From the NCBI GenBank assembly GCA_963706425.1, contig CAVPMN010000001.1:558001-622000 (forward strand): 64,000 bases of DNA. Direction: 5' to 3'. Below, piece after piece: positions 9,498 through 18,500 of the stretch (position 1 is the first letter of the stretch; each line of letters starts with the position of its first letter). The DNA comes from CAVPMN01 sp963706425 (GTDB taxonomy: Bacteria > Actinomycetota > Acidimicrobiia > Acidimicrobiales > Acidimicrobilacustridaceae). The notes beneath the pieces are model-generated. The model was not told the DNA's origin. It ran no database searches and saw nothing but the letters and a program-made list of their open reading frames with translations. The position numbers and the translations under genes are program-made.

Positions 9498-10180
9498 GGT
9501 TGGTTTCCCCCTGTAGTCGGCTCGAAGAGATCGGGCGCGATCTCGCGCAGCACCATGTCGACCGCTCGGTCGATGATGCGTTCCCAGCGGTCGCCGCCGG
9601 GATCGTTCGAGATCTGCTGGTCGGTGAGACCGGTGAGCATCGCCGTCCACAAGTCGACAGCCTCGGGATCGACGGAGCCGAGGCGGGCCAACTGGTGGGC
9701 CATCGCCTGGTAGACCTCGAGCGCCACGGCATAGCTCTCGGCCGACGGCTCGAAATCGGGAATCGTGCGCTGGAAGAGCAGTTGGTAGCGCACCGGGTCG
9801 GACGTGCAGAACCGGAAGAACCGGTGCGCCAGCTCCCGAGCCGTCGTCCGGGCGTCGACCGCGTCGGGCGCCTCGTCGCCGGCGACCGTCTGCACCTCGG
9901 CCATCGCGGCGGCGAACGCCAGGTAGCCCTCGTGGAACATGGCGTCGTAGATCTCGTGCTTCGACGCGAAGTACGAGTAGATCGACTGGGCCCTCATCCC
10001 GACGCGCTCCCCCAGGTCGCGCATCGCCAAGCCGGCGAGGCCCTGGTCGCGCACCAGCTCCCAGGCGGCGGCGACGATCTGGTCCTTCGTCTCCTGCCTG
10101 CGGGCGGCCCGGCGGTCGATACGGGCCGCCCCGGCAGGACTGGGCCCCGCAGCCGGGCTCATCGGCCCGACCCCTGACAT
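9494..10180 (-). CDS. TetR/AcrR-family transcriptional regulator, first gene of operon
   Basis: TetR repressor of 228 residues. The DNA-binding domain is ETKDQIVAAAWELVRDQG, AMRDLGERVGMRAQSIYSYF and SKHEIYDAMF, roughly residues 28-78. The C-terminal domain includes a WHG-like helical region (ARELAHRFFRFC, RYQLLFQRTIPDF) that forms the effector pocket. It is the first gene of an operon with the mycothiol-dependent enzyme (overlap ATGA) and the MBL protein. TetR proteins usually repress their own operon until a small ligand binds; three CCTGACA-type half-sites in the promoter region fit that. Start ATG 10180 lies inside one half-site; ATG 10162 is an alternative. Confidence 0.82.
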   Translation of the reverse strand: MSGVGPMSPAAGPSPAGAARIDRRAARRQETKDQIVAAAWELVRDQGLAGLAMRDLGERVGMRAQSIYSYFASKHEIYDAMFHEGYLAFAAAMAEVQTVAGDEAPDAVDARTTARELAHRFFRFCTSDPVRYQLLFQRTIPDFEPSAESYAVALEVYQAMAHQLARLGSVDPEAVDLWTAMLTGLTDQQISNDPGGDRWERIIDRAVDMVLREIAPDLFEPTTGGNQP

Positions 10181-10226
10181 ACTTCGGATGTCCTGACACT
10201 ATTCGCTTTTCCGAACATTGTCAGGA
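10173..10226. promoter_or_regulatory. Candidate TetR operator: three CCTGACA half-sites
   Basis: TCCTGACA at 10191-10198 is mirrored exactly by TGTCAGGA at 10219-10226, with 20 bases between the arms. A third copy, CCTGACA at 10173-10179, overlaps the regulator's start codon. The region is also locally AT-richer than its surroundings (ATTCGCTTTTCC in the spacer). The position upstream of the TetR operon suggests autoregulation. Confidence 0.5.
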
Positions 10227-10292
10227 TCATGAGGCCAGCGCCCCTGGTTGTCAACCCCCCCTTCGCACGGTTCGCCACGTTCGACGGTTTCC

Positions 10293-10306
10293 CAAACGAA
10301 CGTTTG
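10293..10306. promoter_or_regulatory. Palindrome CAAACG-AA-CGTTTG upstream of the P450 gene
   Basis: A perfect 6+6 inverted repeat with a two-base spacer lies 48 bases before the P450 GTG, followed at once by ATAACC, a possible -10 region. It differs in sequence from the CCTGACA sites, so a second regulator, possibly the TetR encoded just after the P450, may act here. Confidence 0.45.
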
Positions 10307-10353
10307 ATAACCTCCTGCGAACGGCCGGCACCGACACCGGGGAGGCACCCACC

Positions 10354-11646
10354 GTGACCTTGATCGAAGACCGCAAGCTCGACTTCTGCGACGCGACCCT
10401 CTACGACGATCCGTGGGAGCTCTACGCCGCGCTGCGGGCCCGACCCGAAGCGCTCTACTACGACGAGCTCAACGACCTCTACATCGCGGCAAAGCACGAG
10501 GACGTCTTCCACTTCTCCCGCGAGGCAGACACCTACTGCTCACGATTCGGCGTGCGGCCCGTGATCGCCGGTGACATGTCGCTCATCACCCTCGACGGCG
10601 ACGAGCACACGCGCCAGCGCCGACTGATCAACAAGGGCTTCACGCCGGGGCAGGTTCGCAAGCTCGTCCCCCACGTGCGCGAGCTCACCCAGCAGCTCTG
10701 CGACGAGATCGAGGCCAACAGCACCATCGACTTCGTCACCGACTTCTCCATCCACATCCCGCTCATCATCATCTGCGAGATGCTCGGGCTCGACCCCGAC
10801 GTCCGGTTGAAGATGTACCGCTGGTCCGACGCCATGATGGACGGTGACGGCCACGTCGATCCCGACGACCCGGTGCTGCACGCCGCCGCGCAGAGCTTCG
10901 GTGAGTATGCGGAGATGTGCGTGGGACTGATCGCCGAGCGGCGAGCCAACCCGACCAACGCCGATCTCATCGGTGTGCTCACCCAGGCGTTCGACGCGGG
11001 TCAGCTCGAGAAGCCCGAAGGGCACAACGCTCTGCAAGGTGTCGACGAGCCGGTGATGGTGCAGGGCCTCGACGACGAGGAGCTCCTCGGATTCCTGGTC
11101 ATCTTGTTGGTGGCCGGGAACGAGACGACGCGCAACGCCATCTCCGGTGGCATGTTGGCCCTCAGCCAGTTCCCCGACGAGAAGCAGCGACTGCTCGACA
11201 ACCTCCATGACGACACGTTCGTCGACCTCGCCGTCGACGAGCTCATCCGGTATGTCTCGCCGGTCCTGACGTTCATCCGCACCGTCACCCGCGACCACGA
11301 CTACAAGGGACATCAACTCAAGGAGGGCGACCGGATCCTGATGCTCTACCAGTCGGCCAACCGGGACGAGACCGTCTTCGAGCGACCAGAGCAGCTGGTT
11401 CTCGATCGCAATCCCAACCCACACCTGGCCTTCGGCATCGGCCCCCACTACTGCCTGGGCGCCAACCTGGCCCGCATGGAGGTCAAGACCGTGTTCCAGG
11501 AGCTGCTCAGCCGCTATCCAGACCTGACCATCACCGACGCGCCCCCCGTCGAGCGGGGAGATTCGTCGCTGGTGCTCGCACTCCAACACCTCCGAGCCAG
11601 CACGGGGCGCGACACAGGTTGCCCCTTCCACGGCAACGACCGCTGA
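10354..11646 (+). CDS. Cytochrome P450
   Basis: Soluble bacterial class P450 of 430 residues, a haem-thiolate monooxygenase needing ferredoxin and reductase partners that are not in the window. All landmarks are present: the I-helix LLVAGNETTRN (about 255), the ExxR motif in VDELIRY, and the haem loop FGIGPHYCLG with the proximal Cys at residue 367. The N-terminus has DDPWELYAALR and a GDEHTRQRR C-helix. This looks like the actinobacterial CYP groups that act on steroids, fatty acids or terpenes, but the substrate cannot be assigned. GTG 10354 follows GGGGAGG. The downstream TetR gene is 28 bases away and may share the transcript. It is divergent from the TetR operon to its left. Confidence 0.88.
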   Translation: MTLIEDRKLDFCDATLYDDPWELYAALRARPEALYYDELNDLYIAAKHEDVFHFSREADTYCSRFGVRPVIAGDMSLITLDGDEHTRQRRLINKGFTPGQVRKLVPHVRELTQQLCDEIEANSTIDFVTDFSIHIPLIIICEMLGLDPDVRLKMYRWSDAMMDGDGHVDPDDPVLHAAAQSFGEYAEMCVGLIAERRANPTNADLIGVLTQAFDAGQLEKPEGHNALQGVDEPVMVQGLDDEELLGFLVILLVAGNETTRNAISGGMLALSQFPDEKQRLLDNLHDDTFVDLAVDELIRYVSPVLTFIRTVTRDHDYKGHQLKEGDRILMLYQSANRDETVFERPEQLVLDRNPNPHLAFGIGPHYCLGANLARMEVKTVFQELLSRYPDLTITDAPPVERGDSSLVLALQHLRASTGRDTGCPFHGNDR

Positions 11647-11674
11647 GCCGAGAGGGACAGCCGAGGACGTCACG

Positions 11675-12253
11675 GTGAGCAACGCCAACCAGCGCGAACG
11701 CATACTCGACGCTGCGCTGCTGCTCATGTCCGACCGGGGCGCCGGCTCGACGAGCATGCGGCAGCTCGCCAAGGCCTGCGATCTCAACGTGGCGAGCATC
11801 TACCACTACTTTCCGTCGAAGGCCGATCTGCTGCGCTCGGTCATCGAAGAGCGTCAGTACGAGCTGAGGCTGCGCGAACTACCCGACATCGAGATCGACC
11901 TTCCGCCGCGTGAGCTGCTCGTGGTCTTGATCGTCGAGATGTGGCGAGGCGCCGAGGCCGAAGAGGAGATCTGGCGCCTTCTGCTGGGTGAAGGCCTCCA
12001 CAGCGACGAGACGGCGATCGCCGTCGGTCGTGAACTGCTCGAGGCCATCGAGGTGTCCCTCGATGCCTGGCTCCGGCGGCTGTTCCCCGACCAGGCCGAG
12101 CGCACGTCGTCGATGGTCGCCCTGGTCACCAGCCAGCTCTTCTCCTTCTTCATCGAGCGCCTGTTCCGGACGCAATGGACCACCGACGACGTGAAGGTCC
12201 GGGCCACCCAGATCGCCGCGCTGGTGTTCCCTGACGACGGCGAGCGCGCCTGA
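11675..12253 (+). CDS. TetR-family transcriptional regulator
   Basis: A 192-residue TetR protein. The HTH is clear: RERILDAALLLMSDRG, STSMRQLAKACDLNVASIYH (residues about 27-46), YFPSKADLL. The C-terminal domain is all-helical (ELLVVLIVEMWRGAEAEEEI, SQLFSFFIERLF) and would bind a hydrophobic ligand. The start is GTG with no strong ribosome site. It lies directly behind the P450, on the same strand, so it is the likely regulator of that gene; the CAAACG-AA-CGTTTG palindrome in front of the P450 is a possible target. This link is inferred from position only. Confidence 0.82.
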   Translation: MSNANQRERILDAALLLMSDRGAGSTSMRQLAKACDLNVASIYHYFPSKADLLRSVIEERQYELRLRELPDIEIDLPPRELLVVLIVEMWRGAEAEEEIWRLLLGEGLHSDETAIAVGRELLEAIEVSLDAWLRRLFPDQAERTSSMVALVTSQLFSFFIERLFRTQWTTDDVKVRATQIAALVFPDDGERA

Positions 12254-12340
12254 CGAGGACGACCTGAGCTGCCGTCCCCGAACGCGTTCGCGGTGGGCGG
12301 CGGCCGGTGGAGCCCTACGGCGGCCTCCGTGACCTGATGC

Positions 12341-13909
12341 TCACGACCCGTCTACGCGCTCCGCGCCCGGCGCGGCGGTCGCCAGCCGGACAGCCAGATC
12401 GACCTCGTCCGACCGCTCGCCCGAGGTAGGCACGACGGATGCTTCGGGCCATGGATCGGCCTCGGCGGCCATGGCCCGGGCCACGTCGACGGTGGCGTCG
12501 GACGGATCGCCACCAGCCAGCGCGCGGGCTCGCATCCGCTCGGCAGCCACCTCCGCCTCCACCTCACAACGCAACTCCACCAGCCCGCATCGGACGGCCC
12601 TCGCCAGGTCACGCGCCGCGCGACGATGCTCGCTCGCGTTCCACGACGCGTCGAGCACGACGCTCTGGCCGAGCTCGAGCAGCGACCGCGCCCGCACCAG
12701 CAGCTCGTCGTACACCGCGTCGGTGGTCGCCTCGTCGTAGAGGCCGGTGCCGAACGGCGTTGCGGCGGACACCGAGGGCTCGAGGCCCGCCAGTTCCTTG
12801 CGCACCACGTCCGAGCGCAGCACCACCCAGCCCAACTCGGCGGCCAGACCAGCCGCGACCGTGCTCTTGCCCACTCCGGGCAGCCCGCCCACGAGCACCA
12901 GGCGCGGCAACGCTCGCTCCAACCGACCGACGCACAGGCGCAGGAGATCCCGGGCCGACTCGACCGCGGCCTCGGCCCCGATCTCGTCGCCCGCCGGTCG
13001 CTCTTGGGCGGCGCGCAGGCACATCACCTTGCACCGCACCTGGGCCCGGTAGGCCACGTAGAAGTCGAGCAGGGAACGGGGCAACTCCTCCCCCGCCGCC
13101 TGCTCGTACGCGGCGACGAACCGCCGGCCCAGCTCTGGCACACCCAGGCGCTCGAGATCCATCACCAGAAACGCCACGTCGTTGGCGACGTCGCCGTAAC
13201 GGAACGAGTCGCTGAATTCGATGCAGTCGAGCACGCGTGGCCCGTCGTCGAGGCAGAACACGTCGTCGGCCTGCAGATCGCCGTGGCCGTCGCAGATCGC
13301 GCCGGCGGCAATCCGTGACGCGAACAGCGGACGACAACAGGTCAGGTAACGGGCGCTCAACGCCTTGGCGGTGTCGACCAGCCCCTGGTCGAGCAGCCCC
13401 GCGCCCACCTCGTCGATCTCGCCGAAGTTCTCGTCCCACAACGCCGCCACCGCGCCGCTCGAAGCCGCCGCGTCGATCTCAGTGGATCGGTCGGCACCCG
13501 CATGGAACGACGCGATCAGGCGACCCAGCGCCTCCACCAGCGGGCCCGCCTCTCCGACGCCGACCGGATCGTGGGTGGCGAGCAGTGAGAGTCGCCGATC
13601 GTCTGGCAGGCGTTCCATCACCACCAGGTGGTCCCAGGGCTCACCATCCGGCCCGACGACATCGGCGACACCCAAGTAGACGTCGGGGGCCAGGCGCCGG
13701 TTCAGCTCGACCTCGCGCTCGCACAATCGTCGGCGGGCAGCCCGCTCGGTGAGATCGACGAACGGGAAACGCACCGCCTTCTTCAGCTTGTAGACCCGAG
13801 GCCCGACGAAGAACAGCGTCGAGACGTGCGTCTCGACGACTCTGGCCGGCCACGGCTGCTCGTCCACGACGCGAGCCTCTCGCACCGACACCGGCGAGCA
13901 CAGGGCCAC
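12341..13909 (-). CDS. Bifunctional APH-like phosphotransferase / P-loop kinase fusion
   Basis: A 522-residue two-domain protein. The first about 330 residues are aminoglycoside-phosphotransferase-like: VYKLKKAVRFPF (ATP-binding Lys region), the catalytic loop CDGHGDLQADDVF, and LDCIEFSDSFRYGDVAND, which replaces the DFG-like motif. The last 190 residues are a P-loop kinase with Walker A GGLPGVGKSTVA and VLRSDVVRKEL. This fusion is widespread and usually annotated 'bifunctional aminoglycoside phosphotransferase/ATP-binding protein', but no resistance role is established; small-molecule phosphorylation is the safe reading. The start is GTG at 13907-13909 and is weakly supported. It is divergent from the GltB-like gene. 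Confidence 0.78.
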   Translation of the reverse strand: MALCSPVSVREARVVDEQPWPARVVETHVSTLFFVGPRVYKLKKAVRFPFVDLTERAARRRLCEREVELNRRLAPDVYLGVADVVGPDGEPWDHLVVMERLPDDRRLSLLATHDPVGVGEAGPLVEALGRLIASFHAGADRSTEIDAAASSGAVAALWDENFGEIDEVGAGLLDQGLVDTAKALSARYLTCCRPLFASRIAAGAICDGHGDLQADDVFCLDDGPRVLDCIEFSDSFRYGDVANDVAFLVMDLERLGVPELGRRFVAAYEQAAGEELPRSLLDFYVAYRAQVRCKVMCLRAAQERPAGDEIGAEAAVESARDLLRLCVGRLERALPRLVLVGGLPGVGKSTVAAGLAAELGWVVLRSDVVRKELAGLEPSVSAATPFGTGLYDEATTDAVYDELLVRARSLLELGQSVVLDASWNASEHRRAARDLARAVRCGLVELRCEVEAEVAAERMRARALAGGDPSDATVDVARAMAAEADPWPEASVVPTSGERSDEVDLAVRLATAAPGAERVDGS

Positions 13910-13961
13910 AGTGCCTGCGTCACCGGGTTTCGTGACCCTCGGCCCTTGGGCGACCGGCGCT

Positions 13962-13973
13962 CCGTACGTACGG
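13962..13973. promoter_or_regulatory. 12-bp perfect palindrome and possible -10 before the GltB-like gene
   Basis: CCGTACGTACGG is a perfect palindrome in the 70-base divergent promoter region. Its right arm contributes TACGGT (13969-13974), which sits six bases before ATG 13981, the spacing of the other leaderless starts in this window. It may be an operator, a -10 element, or both. Confidence 0.4.
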
Positions 13974-13980
13974 TTCGGGC

Positions 13981-15561
13981 ATGCCCAAGACGACGACCGG
14001 CCGTGACAGCTCCGACGAAGCGGCCGTCTCGGACGGGTGGTGGCGGGTGCGCTCGCCGGCGGGATCGGGGCGCTCGGCGTCTACGACCTGCTGCAGCGCC
14101 GCCACTCGATCCTGCGCAACTTCCCGATCCTCGGCCATCTCCGGTTCGCGCTCGGAGGCGATCGGACCCGAGCTACGGCAGTACATCGTCACCGACAACG
14201 ACTCGGAGCGGCCCTTCGCCCGCGACCAGCGCCACTGGATCTACGCCTCGGCCAAGCAGCAGAACAACTACTTCGGCTTCGGCACCGACAACAACGTCGA
14301 GCAGGCGCCCGGCTACCTCATCATCAAGCAGGCCGCGTTCCCGCACCGACCCGACGACGCCGGTGCCGCGTCACCGTCCGATGCGGTGCCGTGCGCCAAG
14401 GTGCTGGGCGCGCACCGGGGCCGACGGCACGCCTTTCGGCCCGCATCGGTGGTGAACGTCTCCGCCATGAGCTTCGGCTCGCTCAGCGGGCAAGCGATCG
14501 AGTCGCTCAACCGAGGGGCGGCCCATGCCGGCTGTCTGCAGAACACCGGGGAGGGCGGCGTGTCCGATCATCACCGCCACGGCGGCGAACTCGTCCTGCA
14601 GGTCGGCACCGGCTACTTCGGATGCCGCGACGCGGACGGACGATTCGACCTGCAGGCCCTGGTCGACAACGTGGCCTCCGCGCCAGTGCGAGCGGTCGAG
14701 ATCAAGCTGAGCCAAGGCGCGAAACCGGGGCTCGGTGGCGTGCTGCCAGCGGCCAAGGTCACCCCCGAGATCGCTGCGGTGCGGGGCGTGCCCGTGGGCG
14801 CCGACTGCATCAGCCCGCCCTACCACCGCGCCTTCACCGACGTCGACGGCTTGCTGGAGTTCGTCGAGACGATCGCCGATGCCACCGGACTGCCGGTGGG
14901 GATCAAGTCGGCGGTCGGCGAGCAGGCGTTCTGGGACGAGCTGACCAACCGCATGGCGGCCACCGGGCGCGGCGTCGACTTCGTCACCATCGACGGAGGC
15001 GAGGGCGGCACGGGAGCGGCCCCGCTCGTCTACAGCGACCACGTGGCGCTGCCGTTCCTCGTCGGGTTCCCCCGCGTCTACCGCGCCTTCGCCGAGGCGG
15101 GGCTGGCCGAGCACGTGGTCTTCGCCGGCGCCGGCAAGCTCGGGCTGCCCGAGTCGGGCCTGCTCGGCATGGCGCTCGGCCTCGACCTGGTCAACGTGGG
15201 CCGCGAGGCGATGCTCGCCATCGGCTGCATCCAGGCGCAGCGCTGCCACACCGGTCGGTGCCCCACCGGTGTCGCCACCCAGAACCGTTGGCTGGCCGGC
15301 GGCCTCGACCCCGACGTGAAGTGGAGCCGGGCGGCGAACTACGTCATCACCCTCCGCTACGAGCTGCTGAGGCTGGCCCGCACCTGCGGCGTGGCCCACC
15401 CCGCCCTCGTCACGGTCGACCACCTCGAGTTCCTGGCCGACCGCTTCCGCAGCACGCCCGGTCGCGAGCTGTTCGACTACCAGCCCGCCTGGGGTCTGCC
15501 CGGCTCGGCCGACTGCGGGGCGATCCTCGACGTGATGGTCGACGCACCCGGCCGTAGGTGA
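13981..15561 (+). CDS. FMN-binding glutamate synthase family protein (N-terminal frameshift)
   Basis: GltB-type FMN/Fe-S oxidoreductase of about 510 residues, lacking the glutaminase domain. Conserved parts: GPELRQYIVTDND, YASAKQQNNYFGFGTDN, VSAMSFGSLS, NTGEGGVSDHH, the FMN-site segment TIDGGEGGTGAAP, and the [3Fe-4S] ligands C-x5-C-x4-C-like in IQAQRCHTGRCPTGVATQ. It may not make glutamate; such stand-alone proteins have poorly defined substrates. The N-terminal membrane-like lead GALAGGIGALGVYDLLQRRH (from 14037) is in another frame and rejoins at 14154-14155, where removing one G gives FAL-EAIGPEL. ATG 13981 has leaderless promoter spacing but would need a second shift; GTG 14037 is the alternative start. 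Confidence 0.78.
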   Translation: MPKTTTGRDSSDEAAVSDGWWRVRSPAGSGRSASTTCCSAATRSCATSRSSAISGSRSEAIGPELRQYIVTDNDSERPFARDQRHWIYASAKQQNNYFGFGTDNNVEQAPGYLIIKQAAFPHRPDDAGAASPSDAVPCAKVLGAHRGRRHAFRPASVVNVSAMSFGSLSGQAIESLNRGAAHAGCLQNTGEGGVSDHHRHGGELVLQVGTGYFGCRDADGRFDLQALVDNVASAPVRAVEIKLSQGAKPGLGGVLPAAKVTPEIAAVRGVPVGADCISPPYHRAFTDVDGLLEFVETIADATGLPVGIKSAVGEQAFWDELTNRMAATGRGVDFVTIDGGEGGTGAAPLVYSDHVALPFLVGFPRVYRAFAEAGLAEHVVFAGAGKLGLPESGLLGMALGLDLVNVGREAMLAIGCIQAQRCHTGRCPTGVATQNRWLAGGLDPDVKWSRAANYVITLRYELLRLARTCGVAHPALVTVDHLEFLADRFRSTPGRELFDYQPAWGLPGSADCGAILDVMVDAPGRR

Positions 15562-15562
15562 G

Positions 15563-18500
15563 TCACCCGTACCAGCCGGCCAGGTCGGCGATCACGTCGG
15601 CCTGCCCGCTGTTGTTGTAGATGCTGATGCGCCCCTCGCCACCGATCTTGGCGGTGACCGCGTTGGCGATGGTCCACTGCGGACGCCAGTTGAGGCTCGA
15701 CACCAACGGCAGCGAGCCACCGCTCGGCCAGATGCGCAGGTGCGAGGACGCCGTGGTGCCCGTGGCGGTCACGTTCAGCAGCACGTTCGTGGCGGCCGCC
15801 GGCACGCGGCTGGCGAGGCTGATGTCGCCGGACTCCGCGCCACCCCAGGGCGTCGAGTAGGGACCGACTTGCGACGCCGGTCGCGAGTCCTGGATGCGCT
15901 GAGGTACGAGCGGGTGGAACGACGCGCCTGCGCCGTCGACGAAGTAGCCCACCACGTCGATCACCACATCAGCTCGGCCGCTGTTGTTGTAGACGCTCAC
16001 CTGGCCGCCGGTGCCCACCTTCACGGTGACCGCGTTGGGGATGGTCCACCCGGCCTGCCAGTTGAGGCTCGACGCGGTCGGCAGGGCACTTCCCTTCGGG
16101 AAGATCCTGAGATGGGACGACGCCGTCGTACCGGTGGCGGTGACGTTCAGCGCAACCGCCGTCGCGTTCGCGGGCACGCCATTCGCCCCGGCCACCGTCA
16201 CGTCTCGGATGAGCTGTGTGGTCCACGGCGAGCTGTAGGGTCCGACCTGCGAGGAGGCTCGTGAGTCGAGGATGCGCACCGGGTCACCCGACACCAGACC
16301 GGCGCCCACGCCCGCCCGGTAGTAGCCCACCACGTCGATCACTACGTCGGCTTGGCCGTTGTTGTTGTAGACGCTGACCTGGCCCCCGGCGCCGACCTTC
16401 ACCGTCACGGCGTTGGGCACGGTCCAGCCAGGCTGCCAGTTCAGGCTCGACACGAGGGGCAGGCCGGAACCGGTCGGGAAGATCCGGAGGTTCGACGACG
16501 CCGTCGTGCCGGTCACGGTCACGTTCAACGCCACCGCGGTGGCGTCAGCCGGCACACCTGCCACGCCCGCCACCACCACGTCGCGGCTCGACTGGGTGCC
16601 CCACGGCGCGCCATAGGGCCCCACTTGCGAGCCGGGCCGCGAGTCGATGACTCTCACGGGCGCCAGCGGCGTGAACCTCGACCCCACGCCGGCGCTCCAC
16701 GAGAAGCCCAGCAGGATCGATCCGCTGGTCGCGTTGAAGCCATCGATCGCGATGCGGTAGGTGGTGCCGGCGGTCGCCGCGAACGACACGCGACTCCACC
16801 GAGCGCCCAAGATCTCGCCGGGCACGTCGTCGTTCGAGGCCACCGGCGTGAGCGCATTGACCGATCCACCCGTGTACACGGCGAGCATCGTGTCGAAGCT
16901 CGATCCCTCGGTCGACAGGGTCACGGTGCCGTCGGTCGGCGCGGTGAACCGCCACCACACCGACCGCCCCCCGGAGAAGCCCGCGTGGTCGGGCTCGCCC
17001 GTCTGCTTCACCGCCCCCACGCTGGTGCCCACCAGCGGACTGGCGTCGTCCAGCGCGAACGTGGTGGCCGCCTCGAAGTCGTCGTTCAGCGGGCCGAGGG
17101 ACCACGTGAACGCGAGGGTGACCGGCCCATCGTCGCCGGCGTAGCCATCGACCGCGATGCGATAGGTCGTACCGGCGGTGGCGGTGAAGGTGAGCCGACT
17201 CCACCGCTCGGGCGAGCTGAAGTCGTCGTTGGCGCCCACGGTCGTGAGCGAGCCCACGGCCGTGCCGGTGTAGACCGCGAGGAGGGTGTCGAACTCCGAG
17301 CCCTGCGTCGACAGCGTCATGGTTCCGTTGGTCGGGGCGGTGAACCGCCACCACACCGATCGCCCCCCGTTGAAGCCGGCGTGGTTCGGCTCGCCGGTCT
17401 CCTTGCCGGCGCCCACGTTGGTGCCCGTGAGCGGGCTGGCTGAACCGACCGTGAAGGTCGTGGCCGAGGCGAAGTCGTCGTTGGCCGGCAGCGGCGTGCC
17501 GCTACCTGTCCACGTGAAGCCCAGGGCGATCGAGCCCTCGCGCACCGTGCCACCGGTGGTGCGGAAGCCGTCGACCGCCACCCGGTAGGTGGTGCCCGCA
17601 GTGGCCTCGAGGCTCACGGTGCTCCAGTACTTCTGGGCGGCCTGGTCGGCGTCGTCGTTGGCCACCACCTCGGTGAGCCCGCCTACGCTCGATCCCGTGT
17701 AGACGCCGAGCAGGGTGTCGAGCCCGACTCCGTCGGTCCGCTTCGACCCTTCGGTCGACAGGGTGAGCGTGCCCGCCGACGGTGCGGTGAACGTCCACCA
17801 CACCGACTGGCCGCCTGCATTGCCTGCGTGGTTGGGCTCGCCGGCCTGCTTGGTCGCGCTGACGTTCGAGCCCACCAGCGGGCTGGGTGACGTCGAGGTG
17901 AACGACGTGGCCGCCGCGAACGCATCGTTGGCCGGTGCGGTGCTCGTGAGCGCCATGGCTTCCACCAGCCGGATCCGGGGCTTGGTGAGCGTGCCGGCGG
18001 GGTAGTTCGTGGTGGCGGCCCGGCTGTCGGTGATCTGCAGCCCCGTGCTGGTCAACCGGTTCAGCGTGGTGGCCACGTTGATCTCCGCCGGAAAGCGCTG
18101 GCGCATGAGCGCCCATGCTCCGGCGACGTGAGGGGCGGCCATCGACGTGCCGCTCTTGTAGCCGTAGGACGATCCCGGTACCGACGAGTTGATGCTGGTG
18201 CCGGGGGCGAACACGTCGGTGATGGCCGAGATGTTGGAGAACGACGACACCGCGTCGAACTTGTCGCTGCTCGACACCGTGACCGCCGCGGAGATGCATC
18301 CGGGAAACCCGACTGCATCGCGATAGCCGTCGTTACCGGCCGCGATCACCGTGGCGATGCCGACATCGGAGAGCTTCTTCACCGTGGCGGCGCCGACGAT
18401 GTTGTCGCAGCTGGAGGGGTACTTGCCGCCTCCAAGGCTCATGTTGGCGGCGGCCACGTTGTAGGTGTTGCGCACCCCGTAGAGCCAGTCGAGGCCGGCG

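Noticed and set aside
10354..12253. Biosynthetic gene cluster around the P450
   Set aside because: No ferredoxin, synthase or tailoring set is adjacent; only a regulator follows.
12254..12340. Terminator after the second TetR gene
   Set aside because: GAACGCGTTC is a short palindrome without a loop or U-run, so it gives too little support.
12341..13909. Aminoglycoside resistance gene
   Set aside because: The APH-like domain is fused to a P-loop kinase in a common chromosomal family with no proven resistance role.
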